Below, in pieces: positions 7,624 to 16,148 of a stretch of DNA of 54,090 nt. The stretch's first letter is position 1. Every line of letters begins with the position of its first letter. The DNA comes from Planctomycetota bacterium (lineage in GTDB: Bacteria; Planctomycetota; Brocadiia; JAADGH01), in the NCBI GenBank assembly GCA_013152475.1, contig JAADGH010000034.1, positions 1 to 54,090 on the forward strand, in the 5' to 3' direction. Under the pieces are notes generated by a model. It worked only from the letters and a program-made list of their open reading frames with translations. It made no database searches and was not told the DNA's origin. Position numbers and translations under genes: made by a program.

Positions 7624-7660
7624 CACGTGGCACTTGGGTTACACACGAAGGAGGATTCAC

Positions 7661-8752
7661 ATGGCGCTGCGTGTTGCGATGGTTGGCTGCGGGCGGATGG
7701 CGGGGTTCATCGACCGGGAGGTGGAGCACTACCCGGCGATCAAGCTGCCCTACTCCCACGGCGCGGCGTTCGACGCCTGCCCCGAGACGGAGATGGTCGC
7801 CTGCTGCGCCCGGCGCCAGGAATCGGTGGATCGCTTTCGCAAAAAATGGAACGTGCCGAAGGGCTATCTCGACTGGCGGGAGATGATCGAGAAAGAAAAC
7901 CCCGACATCGTCTCCATCACGACCCATGCCGATCTCCACGCGCCCATCACCCTCTTCTCCGCTGAGCATGGCGTGAGGGGGATCTACTGCGAGAAGGCCA
8001 TCGCCCTTTCCCTCGAAGAGGCCGACCGCGCCGTCGCCGCCTGCCGGAAGGCCGGGGCGCACCTGACGATCGGGCACCTGCGCCGCTGGCACAACGTCCA
8101 CATCGCCGCCGTGGACTTCATCCGCTCCGGCGCCATCGGCAGACTTGTCGCCCTCCACACGATCCACACGAACGAGCTCTTCCACACCGGCACCCACAGC
8201 TTCGACCTGCTCAACATGTATGCCGGTGCGGCGCCCGACTTCGTCCAGGCCTGCGTCACGTCTTCGGGCTTCGACCGATCGGCGGCAGAGTACACCGAGG
8301 ACGTGGCCGCCGTGGGGTTCATCCGATACAGGAACGGTGTCACCGCCTTCGTCCACGGCAGCACGGCCAAGCCGCCGCTCTTCGATCAGGAGATCGTCTG
8401 CGAGGACGGTGTGATCCGCGTCATGAACAACGGGGTGGACTGGGAGCTGTGGACGCTGCAGGAGTGGGAGCGGCCCGAGTTCAAGGACGGCCCCGTGTGG
8501 GAGGAGGTCCCCGAGATCGCGACGCTCCAGCGCGCCGACTTGCCCTTCCCCACCGAGGTCGAGAGCATGACCCTTGCCGCCGTGGACGACCTGGTCCATG
8601 CCATCCAGACCGGCGAAGACACCCGCTCCACCGGCGAGGACGGCCGCATGGCGCTTGAGCTCGGCATGGCCTTCGTCGAGTCGGAACGGCAAGGCGGAGC
8701 GCGGGTTTCGATTCCCATGGAAAACCGCAACATAGTCGTGCATTCGCGATGA
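7661..8752 (+). CDS. Gfo/Idh/MocA-family oxidoreductase
   Basis: The 363-residue cytoplasmic enzyme has a Rossmann signature (VAMVGCGRMAGF), the family Lys motif as CEKAIAL (EKP-like), and a C-terminal domain with THSFDLLNMY, where the family's catalytic His usually sits. It is expected to oxidise a sugar or polyol with NAD(P); the substrate is not deducible. The start at 7661 is chosen over the upstream in-frame TTG at 7634 because a perfect AAGGAGG lies 6 bases before the ATG. It diverges from the relative at 6380-7486 and ends convergent with the purine nucleoside phosphorylase operon. Confidence 0.88.
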   Translation: MALRVAMVGCGRMAGFIDREVEHYPAIKLPYSHGAAFDACPETEMVACCARRQESVDRFRKKWNVPKGYLDWREMIEKENPDIVSITTHADLHAPITLFSAEHGVRGIYCEKAIALSLEEADRAVAACRKAGAHLTIGHLRRWHNVHIAAVDFIRSGAIGRLVALHTIHTNELFHTGTHSFDLLNMYAGAAPDFVQACVTSSGFDRSAAEYTEDVAAVGFIRYRNGVTAFVHGSTAKPPLFDQEIVCEDGVIRVMNNGVDWELWTLQEWERPEFKDGPVWEEVPEIATLQRADLPFPTEVESMTLAAVDDLVHAIQTGEDTRSTGEDGRMALELGMAFVESERQGGARVSIPMENRNIVVHSR

Positions 8753-8913
8753 CGAAAACGATCACGCAAAACGGAGGAGCAGATGCGCCGTCAGCTCGAT
8801 GCGCTGGAAGGGCGTCTCGGTCAGGATGTATTCGTCGGGCGTAAAGTCACGGCATCCGTGATCAGTTTGTTTGGCTTCATCGGGCGGTCCGTCGACCGGT
8901 GCACATGGATCCC

Positions 8914-9735
8914 TCAGATCTTGCCGACGAGTTTTTCGACCACCTTCGCCAGCTTCGGCTCGGCCCTGTTGGCGACGCCGATGATTTTGTGGATGTCGGC
9001 CTCCTCCAGCGCGTCGGGAAGGCACATGTCGGTGACCACCGTCATGCCGAAGGTCTGGAAGCCCACTTGCCTGGCGACGATCACCTCCGGCACGGTGGAC
9101 ATGCCCACGGCGTCGGCGCCGATGCCGCGCAGGAAGCGATACTCCGCGCGCGTCTCCAGGTTCGGGCCGGTGACGGCGACATAGACGCCCTTTCGGACCT
9201 TGATGCCCTCCTCCAGGCCGATCTGCTCCGCGAGGGCGATGAGCTTCTTGCTGAACGGCTCGGACATATCGGGGAAACGCGGGCCGAGCTTCGGGTCGGT
9301 CTGGCCGATCAGGGGAGAGGCGCCCATCAGGTTGATGTGGTCCTCGATGATCATCAAGTCGCCGCACTCGAATTGCGGGTTCAGTCCGCCGCCTGCGTTG
9401 GACACCAGCAAGGTCTTCGCGCCGAGCTTCCGCATCACGCGCACGGGGAGCGTGATCTGCTCCATCGCGTACCCTTCGTAAAAGTGAAATCGCCCCGACA
9501 TGCAGACGACGTTCTTCCCGGAGAGTTTGCCGAAGATCAGCGCGCCCGTGTGCGACTCGACGGTGGACAGTGGAAAGTGGGGGATCTCTTTGTAGTGGAT
9601 GATCTTTTTCGACTTGATGTCTTTGCCCACCTTGCTCAGGCCCGTGCCGAGGATGATCGCCACGGTCGGTTTGGTTTTCACCTTCTTCCGGATGAACGCA
9701 ACGGCCTCGTTAACCTTCTTCATCAGATCGGACAT
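8914..9735 (-). CDS. punA: Purine nucleoside phosphorylase (trimeric PNP family)
   Basis: The 273-residue protein matches the PNP/MTAP family: phosphate-binding GTGLSKVG near the N-terminus, MSGRFHFYEGY, an EDHINLMGASPL segment, and the purine-site region GPNLETRAEYR followed by GADAVGMSTVPE and VVTDMC. It splits purine nucleosides with phosphate into base and (deoxy)ribose-1-phosphate, in the cytoplasm, for salvage. The length is normal for the family. It is the last gene of the minus-strand run yggS-yggU-PNP and starts 2 bp after the stop of the DUF167 gene, so translation is probably coupled. Confidence 0.92.
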   Translation of the reverse strand: MSDLMKKVNEAVAFIRKKVKTKPTVAIILGTGLSKVGKDIKSKKIIHYKEIPHFPLSTVESHTGALIFGKLSGKNVVCMSGRFHFYEGYAMEQITLPVRVMRKLGAKTLLVSNAGGGLNPQFECGDLMIIEDHINLMGASPLIGQTDPKLGPRFPDMSEPFSKKLIALAEQIGLEEGIKVRKGVYVAVTGPNLETRAEYRFLRGIGADAVGMSTVPEVIVARQVGFQTFGMTVVTDMCLPDALEEADIHKIIGVANRAEPKLAKVVEKLVGKI

Positions 9736-9737
9736 AC

Positions 9738-10043
9738 TTACTCCTTCACGTTTCCGAACTGTTTGCAGAACTCTTTTACGCGATGGACTGACACGTCGAG
9801 GATCGCAACTCGCTTTTTTCGCGAGGCGGCGCCCGATACGATCTCCACCGATGACTTTTTCGTGCCCAGTTCCTTTGCCAGCAGGGCCGCGACGGCCTTG
9901 TTGGCCCGCCCGCCCTCCGGCGGGGCGGTCACCGCCACCTTCAAGTGCCCGCCATGCTCGCCGACGATTCGGTCTCTCTTCGCTCCCGGCTGCACCCAGA
10001 CGGGAACGTAAGCCACGTCGCCCTTTACAGTTACGCCGATCAT
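9738..10043 (-). CDS. yggU: DUF167 / YggU family protein
   Basis: The 101-residue protein carries the family pattern VWVQPGAKRDRIVG and APPEGGRANKAVAALLAKEL, with the SSVEIVSGAASRKKRV strand after it. The frame is open further upstream, but that part is antisense-like shadow of the yggS coding sequence; the ATG at 10043 gives the normal family length of about 100 residues. Biochemical function is unknown for the family. Conserved placement next to yggS is common in bacteria and seen here with 11 bp between the genes. Confidence 0.85.
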   Translation of the reverse strand: MIGVTVKGDVAYVPVWVQPGAKRDRIVGEHGGHLKVAVTAPPEGGRANKAVAALLAKELGTKKSSVEIVSGAASRKKRVAILDVSVHRVKEFCKQFGNVKE

Positions 10044-10054
10044 GCCCGTGCCCC

Positions 10055-10774
10055 TCAGTGCTGTGTCGCGGGGACGATGCCTCGGAAGAGGGCCGAACCG
10101 ACGCGGACGATGTCCGCCCCCTCCTCGATGGCGATCTCGAAATCGTTCGTCATCCCCATCGACAGGTATTTCATATCGATCTTCTCGATCCCCGCCTTGG
10201 CGGTCTCGTCGCGGAGCTCCCGAAGAGCGCGGAAGCACGGACGGCAGTCTTCCGGGTTGTCATAGAACGGGGCCATCGTCATCAGGCCCTTCACCCGAAG
10301 GCCCGCCATGCCGGCGGCCTCCTTCACCAGCGACAGTGCCTCCTCCGGGGCCAGGCCGAACTTCGACTCCTCGCCACTGGTATTGGCCTGGATCAGGACG
10401 TCCATTATCATGCCTCTCTTCCGCGCCTCCTTGTCGATCTCCCTGGCCAGGCGAAGGCTGTCCACGGAGTGGATCATGCCAAAGATCGGCAGCGCCTTCT
10501 TCACCTTGTTTCGCTGGAGGTGCCCGATCATGTGCCAGCGGATGTCGAGGTCCGACAGGGCGGCGGCCTTCTCCTCGGCCTGGGACGTCCGGTTCTCGCC
10601 GAGTTCGCGCACGCCGAGGTCATACAACATCCTCGTCGTGGCGGCATCGACGGTCTTCGTGACGGCCACGAGGGTGACGGCGTCGTCCGGACGTCCCGCC
10701 CCCCGGCAGGCGGCACTCATGCGCTCGCGGACGTCCGCCAGGTTTTCTTTGAGTCGCGCAGCGATATCGCTCAT
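10055..10774 (-). CDS. yggS: YggS/PROSC-family pyridoxal-phosphate homeostasis protein
   Basis: The 239-residue protein has the PLP lysine in LVAVTKTVDA, then GENRTSQAEEK, WHMIGHLQRNKVKK, a GLMTMAPF strand and the phosphate-binding MTNDFEIAIEEGADIVRVGS. The family binds PLP in a TIM barrel without known catalysis and buffers intracellular vitamin B6. It is the first gene of the yggS-yggU-PNP operon and has a strong sigma-70-type promoter 25-53 bp upstream. Confidence 0.92.
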   Translation of the reverse strand: MSDIAARLKENLADVRERMSAACRGAGRPDDAVTLVAVTKTVDAATTRMLYDLGVRELGENRTSQAEEKAAALSDLDIRWHMIGHLQRNKVKKALPIFGMIHSVDSLRLAREIDKEARKRGMIMDVLIQANTSGEESKFGLAPEEALSLVKEAAGMAGLRVKGLMTMAPFYDNPEDCRPCFRALRELRDETAKAGIEKIDMKYLSMGMTNDFEIAIEEGADIVRVGSALFRGIVPATQH

Positions 10775-10798
10775 GCGGTCTCCCTCTCAGATGTGGAG

Positions 10799-10827
10799 AG
10801 TGTAGCACGGGGTTGGGGATGTGTCAA
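10799..10827 (-). promoter_or_regulatory. Sigma-70-type promoter of yggS operon
   Basis: On the minus strand TTGACA (10822-10827) and TACACT (10799-10804) are separated by exactly 17 bp. Predicted transcription would begin near 10792, about 18 bp before the yggS ATG. Confidence 0.65.
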
Positions 10828-10838
10828 TTCCAATCTGG

Positions 10839-13067
10839 TCAGTGCACAACTACAGTACTGTAGATCCTTACCGGGGGGACCTCGATCACACCGTCGGTAA
10901 CGTTGAGCACGCTGTCGGCCCCGTCCGGAGAGAGGAGCCGGGCCGTCCTCGCGCCGCGGACGAATATCTTTACGGGACCGGCCGGACGAATGGATTGGAG
11001 GGCGTATTTGTCGTCATAGGTAAAATCGTAGTTCGCCAGATGCACGCACAAGGCCCCGCCGGACGAGGACCGTGTGGCGTTCAGCAGCAGCTTCTCCGGC
11101 CACGGATCGGACACACCGCGAACGGAGCAGAGCGGCCGCAAGGCGGCGAGGGCCTTCCCGCGCAGATCGTCTGTCGCCGCGGTCAGGGGAATATCGAGAA
11201 GAAGCACCTTCCCCTCGCCGAGTTTCGCCTGCACAATATCCTCCGCTCCCAGGTCTGTGCTGATCTTCACCTGCCGAATCCGCGCGTACTCGCCGCCGCC
11301 CTGGCGCCCCACGACGGTTACTTTCGCGCCGGGCTGCAATTGGACCGCCGGGGACACATACCTGTGCCAGGCGTTGTCATCGGCGTTGTTCCGCCATTCG
11401 CCGATGCGCTTGCCGTTCACCTCCAGCTCGAATCGGCCTTGGCCGTCGTTTTCGTCGAGGTAGGACACGGTCACCCGGTACTCACCCGCCGGCCCGGAAA
11501 AGGCGGCTGTGGCCCGCCCCGTCCCCTGCGAGACCTTCAGGCACCGGCCATTCGATTCATAGCCCGCAGCGGCGAGTTCCTCCGGGCCGTAGACAAAGCG
11601 TTCCATTGCGGGGACGCCGGGAAAGTAGGCGCTCAGCGGCTTCGCCTTGTCCGGGCTCTCATACCTGCCTCTCACCTTGCCCGGCTCGGCAAAGAGGACT
11701 GTCCCTCCCGAACGGACAAACCCCGCAAGGCCAGCGGCCGCCTCCGGCTCCAGGACCTGCACGTCGCTGACAACCACCGCCCGAAGCCCCGCGAGGCGTC
11801 CAGGGGTCAAGTCGTCCTCGACGATGACCTCTGCCGGGATGCCGCCGCGGATCAGCGTCCAAAGAAGTTTGTTCGTCTCGCTGCGCCTGATGCCGAGAAT
11901 CTGCCCCTCCCGCGGACCGGTGGTCAGGCTGTAGAGCACCGCGATCGAGGACCCCGGCTGCGGGTGGGCATACAACTCGGGATGGCCCGTGACATATGTA
12001 CCATACTTCACCATGGCCGCCTGGATCCTCGCGTCTTCCGGGTCGGTCATGTCCGGGATGTGCCGCCCGAGTTCGAGGGAGTAGTTCGGCATGTAGTTGC
12101 CGCCGCAGGCCAGGCCCTCCGCGTAGCCGAGCTCATACTCCTCGGCCACCGGCGCGCCCACGGGCTTCTCGCCGGAGCCGCGCGAGGTGTTGGGCGCCAT
12201 GCGGCCCCGGGCCTTCTTGGCGGCGCCGGGGATGTAGCTCAAGATACCCGTCGGTTTGCCGTGCGATGCGGCCAGGCCGATCTTGTACGCGGCAATGTCG
12301 TTCCCGAAGGGCGGGTGCGCCCATGCCTCGGTGAAGACCCCGTCCGTCACGTCCTGGTTGACCAGCCAGTAGGTCAGGTTGTTCGCCACGATGAAGAGGC
12401 CCTTCTGCCGCGCGTGGGCATGGACCTTCTCGAAGAACTGCCGCGCCGTCTCGATGGTGAACCAGCGCTCCAGCTCGGTGGGCTTGCCAAATTGGCCCAA
12501 CTCGAGCTGCCGGCCGGTCTTTTCCCTGGAGAAGCGGCGGAACCGTTCCTTGCACGTGGGGCAGTAGCACGCCCATGTCATGGGGTTGTCGAAGAAGACC
12601 GCGTCCAGCCCGATCGCCTTCAGGGCATCCATGCGGCCCTTGATGTAGTTCAGCCATGCCTCGCGGTTGTAGCAGCCGGCGTAGCGTGCGGGGTTGTGGT
12701 AGATGATCTTGTAGGTCCCGTCGGGATTGAGGATTGCAGCGTCCTTGAGCTCGGGGTTCGTCTGGAAGAGCCTTTCATGGTAGATCGTCCGGCTGCAGAT
12801 GTACTGCATGGTGTGGACGCCGGGGGCCGACTTGGCCAGGGCGAGCGCCTCGGGTGTGAAGCTGCCGCCCTGGAGGAGATTGAACTTTGCGTCAAGCATC
12901 CGCTTGACGTGCGGCTTCTTTATTCGGTGGTAGTCAATCACCCAGATCACCTGCCCGGGGGTCGCCCATGGGAAGGTCTCGTTGCGGCCCTCCCAGTGCG
13001 CCCACGACAGGGGCGCCGGCCCGGCCGTTAGGAGGACGGTCAGGATGGCGAGGGAGATTCTCTGCAT
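10839..13067 (-). CDS. Exported glycoside-hydrolase-like protein with TIM-barrel N-terminal half and carbohydrate-binding-like C-terminal part
   Basis: The 742-residue protein starts at ATG 13067, which places a typical signal peptide (SLAILTVLLTAGPAPLSWA) at the N-terminus; a longer frame to 13124 would bury it. Residues about 25-330 look like a (beta/alpha)8 barrel with IGLDAVFFDNPMTW followed by a CYCPTCKERFRRF motif, which I associate with uncharacterised family-10/GH29-like glycosidases. A Rossmann-like beta-galactosidase-trimerisation-type domain follows (LRAVVVSDVQVLEPE, SGGTVLFAEPG). A beta-sandwich region at about 540-640 (RFELEVNGKRIGEW) resembles a carbohydrate-binding module. The substrate is not deducible. 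It lies among oxidoreductases and other hydrolases suited to glycan breakdown. Confidence 0.65.
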   Translation of the reverse strand: MQRISLAILTVLLTAGPAPLSWAHWEGRNETFPWATPGQVIWVIDYHRIKKPHVKRMLDAKFNLLQGGSFTPEALALAKSAPGVHTMQYICSRTIYHERLFQTNPELKDAAILNPDGTYKIIYHNPARYAGCYNREAWLNYIKGRMDALKAIGLDAVFFDNPMTWACYCPTCKERFRRFSREKTGRQLELGQFGKPTELERWFTIETARQFFEKVHAHARQKGLFIVANNLTYWLVNQDVTDGVFTEAWAHPPFGNDIAAYKIGLAASHGKPTGILSYIPGAAKKARGRMAPNTSRGSGEKPVGAPVAEEYELGYAEGLACGGNYMPNYSLELGRHIPDMTDPEDARIQAAMVKYGTYVTGHPELYAHPQPGSSIAVLYSLTTGPREGQILGIRRSETNKLLWTLIRGGIPAEVIVEDDLTPGRLAGLRAVVVSDVQVLEPEAAAGLAGFVRSGGTVLFAEPGKVRGRYESPDKAKPLSAYFPGVPAMERFVYGPEELAAAGYESNGRCLKVSQGTGRATAAFSGPAGEYRVTVSYLDENDGQGRFELEVNGKRIGEWRNNADDNAWHRYVSPAVQLQPGAKVTVVGRQGGGEYARIRQVKISTDLGAEDIVQAKLGEGKVLLLDIPLTAATDDLRGKALAALRPLCSVRGVSDPWPEKLLLNATRSSSGGALCVHLANYDFTYDDKYALQSIRPAGPVKIFVRGARTARLLSPDGADSVLNVTDGVIEVPPVRIYSTVVVH

Positions 13068-13488
13068 GGGGTTGCCTGCCTTTCTTCCGCGGTTCCTCGA
13101 TCGGCCTCCAGAGGGCATCGCCAACGTGTCTGTTGCATCGAGGCTACCTCACCGGGCCTGACAATTCAAACGCAAATCCTGCTCAATTTGCACGGCTCGG
13201 CCAGGTGAGCGGCGATTGCCGTCCACCGCCGGCGTCCTCAAGGCCCCACTCAAGATCGAGAACGATCCCGCCCACATCCCCCCACGGTCCCGGCATCGCT
13301 GTGGACGAGGCGAAGAGGGTGGAACGGATGAAGCGGAGCGGCGGCGGCAGCGCCCGACGGCTTTTTTTTGCTTCCCTTTCGTTGCTGTGATAGTAGAATA
13401 TCGGATCGGTCTTCGCCCACCAAAGCATTCGACCCATAATGGCGAGGCGGGCAGCGCCCTGGGTTTGAAAGGTAACCGGAGAAACAGA
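13068..13488. other. Intergenic region between divergent genes
   Basis: These roughly 420 bases separate the minus-strand glycosidase-like gene from the plus-strand small membrane gene. They contain a T8 run at 13362-13369 after a GC-rich stretch, which could be a weak terminator. No strong promoter pair or supported gene was seen. Confidence 0.35.
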
Positions 13489-13695
13489 GTGGACAGCTCG
13501 ACAAAACTCTTCTTGTCCATGATTGTCAGCTCCATCGGCTTTGCCTATTTCGTCTATGGGAAGAAGCAACAGAAAGCCGTGCCGCTGCTTTCCGGTATCG
13601 CGTTGATGGCGTTTCCCTATTTTGTCAAGAATATGCTTCTGTTTTCTCTCCTCGCGGTTGCTCTGATGGTCATTCCCTTTTTGATCAAGGAATAG
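13489..13695 (+). CDS. Small conserved membrane protein (68 aa)
   Basis: A GTG at 13489 with GGAGAAACA upstream opens a 68-codon frame. The protein is almost wholly hydrophobic with three probable membrane segments (FLSMIVSSIGFAYFVYG, VPLLSGIALMAFPYFV and LLAVALMVIPFLI) separated by short basic loops (GKKQQK). This pattern matches a family of tiny inner-membrane proteins often labelled amino acid transport protein without evidence; the real function is unknown. Most of the longer frame reaching back to 13216 is non-coding. Confidence 0.65.
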   Translation: MDSSTKLFLSMIVSSIGFAYFVYGKKQQKAVPLLSGIALMAFPYFVKNMLLFSLLAVALMVIPFLIKE

Positions 13696-13870
13696 CCGCG
13701 TACCGGAGCGCTGAGCCAGGGCCCGAAGGGGAACGAATCAGCCAGATCTCGTGGGAAAGGCCCGGGAGACGTGAAAAACTGATCGGGTGTCCGGTTAGCG
13801 GATGTGCCCATAGAAACCTGACGAAACGACCTCAGAAGGAGGAGGAATCCCCGGCGCAAGGAGGTAAGAT

Positions 13871-14776
13871 ATGCCTGAAAGCACGCTTCTTGGACTGCCA
13901 TCCGGAACGCCCCGGATCAACGAGGAAACCTGCCGAGGCTGCGGGCTTTGCGCCGCCGTCTGTCCTGCCGCCGCGTTAGTGGTGGAAGACAAGACGGTCC
14001 GGGCCGCGAGCGATCCGCCCTTTGGCTGCATCGGGTGCGGGCATTGCATGGCCATTTGCCCCACGGGCAGCATTACGGTCTCGGGCAGGGGAATCGACCC
14101 CGAGGACAGGATTGATCTGCCGCCGGAGAACACCCGCGCCACCGCCGACCAGATCGAAGCCCTTCTCCTCGCTCGCCGCAGCACACGGTTCTTCAAAGAG
14201 GGTGAAGTGCCCGATGAAACACTGAAACGCGTGATCGACATGGCCGCGACCGCGCCTATGGGCATCCCGCCAAGTGGTGTAGGGGTGATCGTTTTCCACG
14301 GGCGGGAAAAAGTGCAGGCCCTCGCCGAAGACCTCGTGGCCGACTTCAAGGGCGCAAGCCGGTTTCTCCGGGGCTTCTCTTTCCTTGCCCGTCCGTTCCT
14401 GCGCAAAGAAACGCTGGAAGCCTTGAAGAGCTTCGTCATTCCACTCCTCGACCTCACCAGAGAGAAACGCGCGGAAGGGAGGGATGTCCTGCTCTGGGAC
14501 GCACCCGCGGCGATCCTCTTTCACTACGGGCCGTACGCAGACCCTGCCGACTGCGACATTGCTGCCACGTACGCCTTGATCGCCGCGACCTCTCTCGGCC
14601 TGGGCGCTTGTCCTATCGGCACCGTCAAGCCGGTGCTCGACCGGAATAAGGCGCTGAAGGAGAAATATGGCATTCCGAGAAAGAACAAGTGCGGCCTTGT
14701 GGTGGTTATGGGCCATCCCCGGTACAGATTCGTTCGGTCCATCCGCCGCCGTTTTGCCAGCGTGGCCTATGCATAG
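13871..14776 (+). CDS. Ferredoxin-nitroreductase fusion protein
   Basis: The 301-residue protein begins with a two-[4Fe-4S] ferredoxin domain (CRGCGLCAAVCP at residues about 21-32 and CIGCGHCMAICP at about 53-64). It continues with a nitroreductase-type flavin domain (LLARRSTRFFKEGEVP, then AATAPMGIPPSG, and LIAATSLGLGACPIG near the end). Such fusions bind FMN and pass electrons from ferredoxin clusters to an unknown acceptor in the cytoplasm; they are widespread in anaerobes. The start is fixed by AAGGAGGTAAGAT before the ATG. It is isolated from the metallocluster locus but fits the anaerobic theme. Confidence 0.88.
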   Translation: MPESTLLGLPSGTPRINEETCRGCGLCAAVCPAAALVVEDKTVRAASDPPFGCIGCGHCMAICPTGSITVSGRGIDPEDRIDLPPENTRATADQIEALLLARRSTRFFKEGEVPDETLKRVIDMAATAPMGIPPSGVGVIVFHGREKVQALAEDLVADFKGASRFLRGFSFLARPFLRKETLEALKSFVIPLLDLTREKRAEGRDVLLWDAPAAILFHYGPYADPADCDIAATYALIAATSLGLGACPIGTVKPVLDRNKALKEKYGIPRKNKCGLVVVMGHPRYRFVRSIRRRFASVAYA

Positions 14777-15023
14777 CAATGGCGGAGGATAGGTTCGAGC
14801 GCGTTGATAGCGAGCGCGGGGAGAAGCCCCGCTGGACCTGCGCGGGCCTGATTGTGGGGAAATGGGCATGGCGGCGGATGACCCAGAGGCGCTCGGCGGC
14901 GGCAGGCCAGCCGGTGCGGATTGCGGATATTGGCTGAGGCCTCTTGCCGGAAAATTCTTCCCTACGGCGGATTTTCCGTTACCGGGCGCCCGGAGGAGCC
15001 ACTAACCGGGAGAGGGAAAGACA

Positions 15024-16118
15024 ATGCGCACGATGCTGCACCCGCTTTTCATCATGGCCGTCATGCTGCGATTCGCCCAGGGGGCCACGCCGCCCGGACA
15101 GCCCACCCGCGGTCCCGGCGGCCGGGAGTATCGGCACGCCGGCGTAACCAAGAACGTGTACGAGCAGGGGGCAAGGCAGTACTGGCTCTTCGAGCCCTCC
15201 GATCCCGCACCGGAATCCGCACCGGTCGTCGTTTTCAACCACGGATGGGGCGCGGTGAATCCGATGACCTACGGTGCGTGGATTGAGCACATTGTCCGGA
15301 GGGGGAACATCGTCATCTATCCGCGCTACCAGGCCAAGTGGCGCCATCCGCCGGGGGAGATCACGCAGAACGCCGTCGACGCCGTGAAGGCGGCGATCGG
15401 GCGGCTGCAAGGGAAGGGCCATGTCAGGCCGCAGCTCGATAAGTTCGCCATCGTCGGGCATTCTGCCGGTGGACAGATCACGGCGAACATGGCCGCATTG
15501 GCCGCGTCCGCCGGCCTCCCGCAGCCGAGGGCGATCATGTGTGTCCAGCCCGGGAAGTCGTGGAGCCTGGCGAAACGGATACAGATTCCCCTCGTGGACC
15601 TGAGCACGATTCCGGAAGGCGCCCTCCTCCTCGCCGTGGTGGGCGACTGCGACAACATCGCCCGCGACATCGACGCCAAGCGCATCTTCAATGAAAGCTC
15701 TCGTGTGCCCCTGGCGAACAAAGACTTCGTCACGATCGTTACCGATCGCCACGGATCGCCGCCGCTGGTGGCGGACCACTTCTCCCCCTGCGCCGCGAAC
15801 GATGCCTTCGACTCGGGCGAGCACGCAGCAAAACAGGAAAAGGACGGCCCCCTGCGGTCCAGGCTGAGGGAGCGGATGAAGCAAAGGCGCGCGAAGCAAG
15901 CGCACAAGGACGGGTTCCCGAACCTCGACGCCGCCTCGCGCTCTGTCAACGCGCTGGACTACTACGGCTACTGGAAGCTCTTCGACGCCCTTTGCGACGC
16001 GGCGTTCTATGGCAAAAACCGCGCCTGCGCCCTGGGCAACACCCCGCAGCAGCGGTTCATGGGGACGTGGAGCGACGGCGCGCCCGTCAAGGAAGCGATC
16101 GTCACCGACACGCCGTGA
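15024..16118 (+). CDS. Exported alpha/beta hydrolase (esterase/lipase-like)
   Basis: The 364-residue protein has a short signal peptide (ends RFAQGATPPG), an oxyanion region VVVFNHGWGAVNP, and the nucleophile elbow GHSAGG (about residues 149-154). A probable acid lies near VVGDCDN, and the His may be in DHFSPC. The fold is that of dienelactone-hydrolase or PET-hydrolase-like esterases. The C-terminal third has a basic linker (RLRERMKQRRAKQAHK). It probably acts on an ester outside the cytoplasm, perhaps decorating a polysaccharide, given the neighbouring glycosidase-like genes. It converges with the minus-strand gene at 16149. Confidence 0.75.
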   Translation: MRTMLHPLFIMAVMLRFAQGATPPGQPTRGPGGREYRHAGVTKNVYEQGARQYWLFEPSDPAPESAPVVVFNHGWGAVNPMTYGAWIEHIVRRGNIVIYPRYQAKWRHPPGEITQNAVDAVKAAIGRLQGKGHVRPQLDKFAIVGHSAGGQITANMAALAASAGLPQPRAIMCVQPGKSWSLAKRIQIPLVDLSTIPEGALLLAVVGDCDNIARDIDAKRIFNESSRVPLANKDFVTIVTDRHGSPPLVADHFSPCAANDAFDSGEHAAKQEKDGPLRSRLRERMKQRRAKQAHKDGFPNLDAASRSVNALDYYGYWKLFDALCDAAFYGKNRACALGNTPQQRFMGTWSDGAPVKEAIVTDTP

Positions 16119-16148
16119 TCCCTCTGCCGGGCCAAGTGAGGCTGCGCC

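Noticed and set aside
7629..7643. TGGCAC-N5-TTAC as a sigma-54 promoter before the oxidoreductase at 7661
   Set aside because: The nearly invariant -12 GC is missing (TTAC), and a reasonable sigma-70 pair overlaps the same gap.
8762..8913. Protein-like minus-strand frame after the PNP gene (TPDEYILTETPFQRIELTAH)
   Set aside because: It has no start codon of its own and the PNP ends normally before it; it may be a gene remnant but cannot be assigned.
10821..13031. Long plus-strand frame (736 codons) opposite the glycosidase-like gene
   Set aside because: It is antisense to a well-formed coding sequence with signal peptide and domains. Its own translation is rich in Arg, His and Ala without family features, as GC-rich antisense frames usually are. 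The same applies to the long frames at 32268-34274 (+), 37440-39413 (-), 21975-23705 (-) and 16671-18233 (+).
14779..14937. 52-codon frame after the nitroreductase
   Set aside because: There is no ribosome site, no recognisable family, and a composition typical of GC-rich non-coding sequence.
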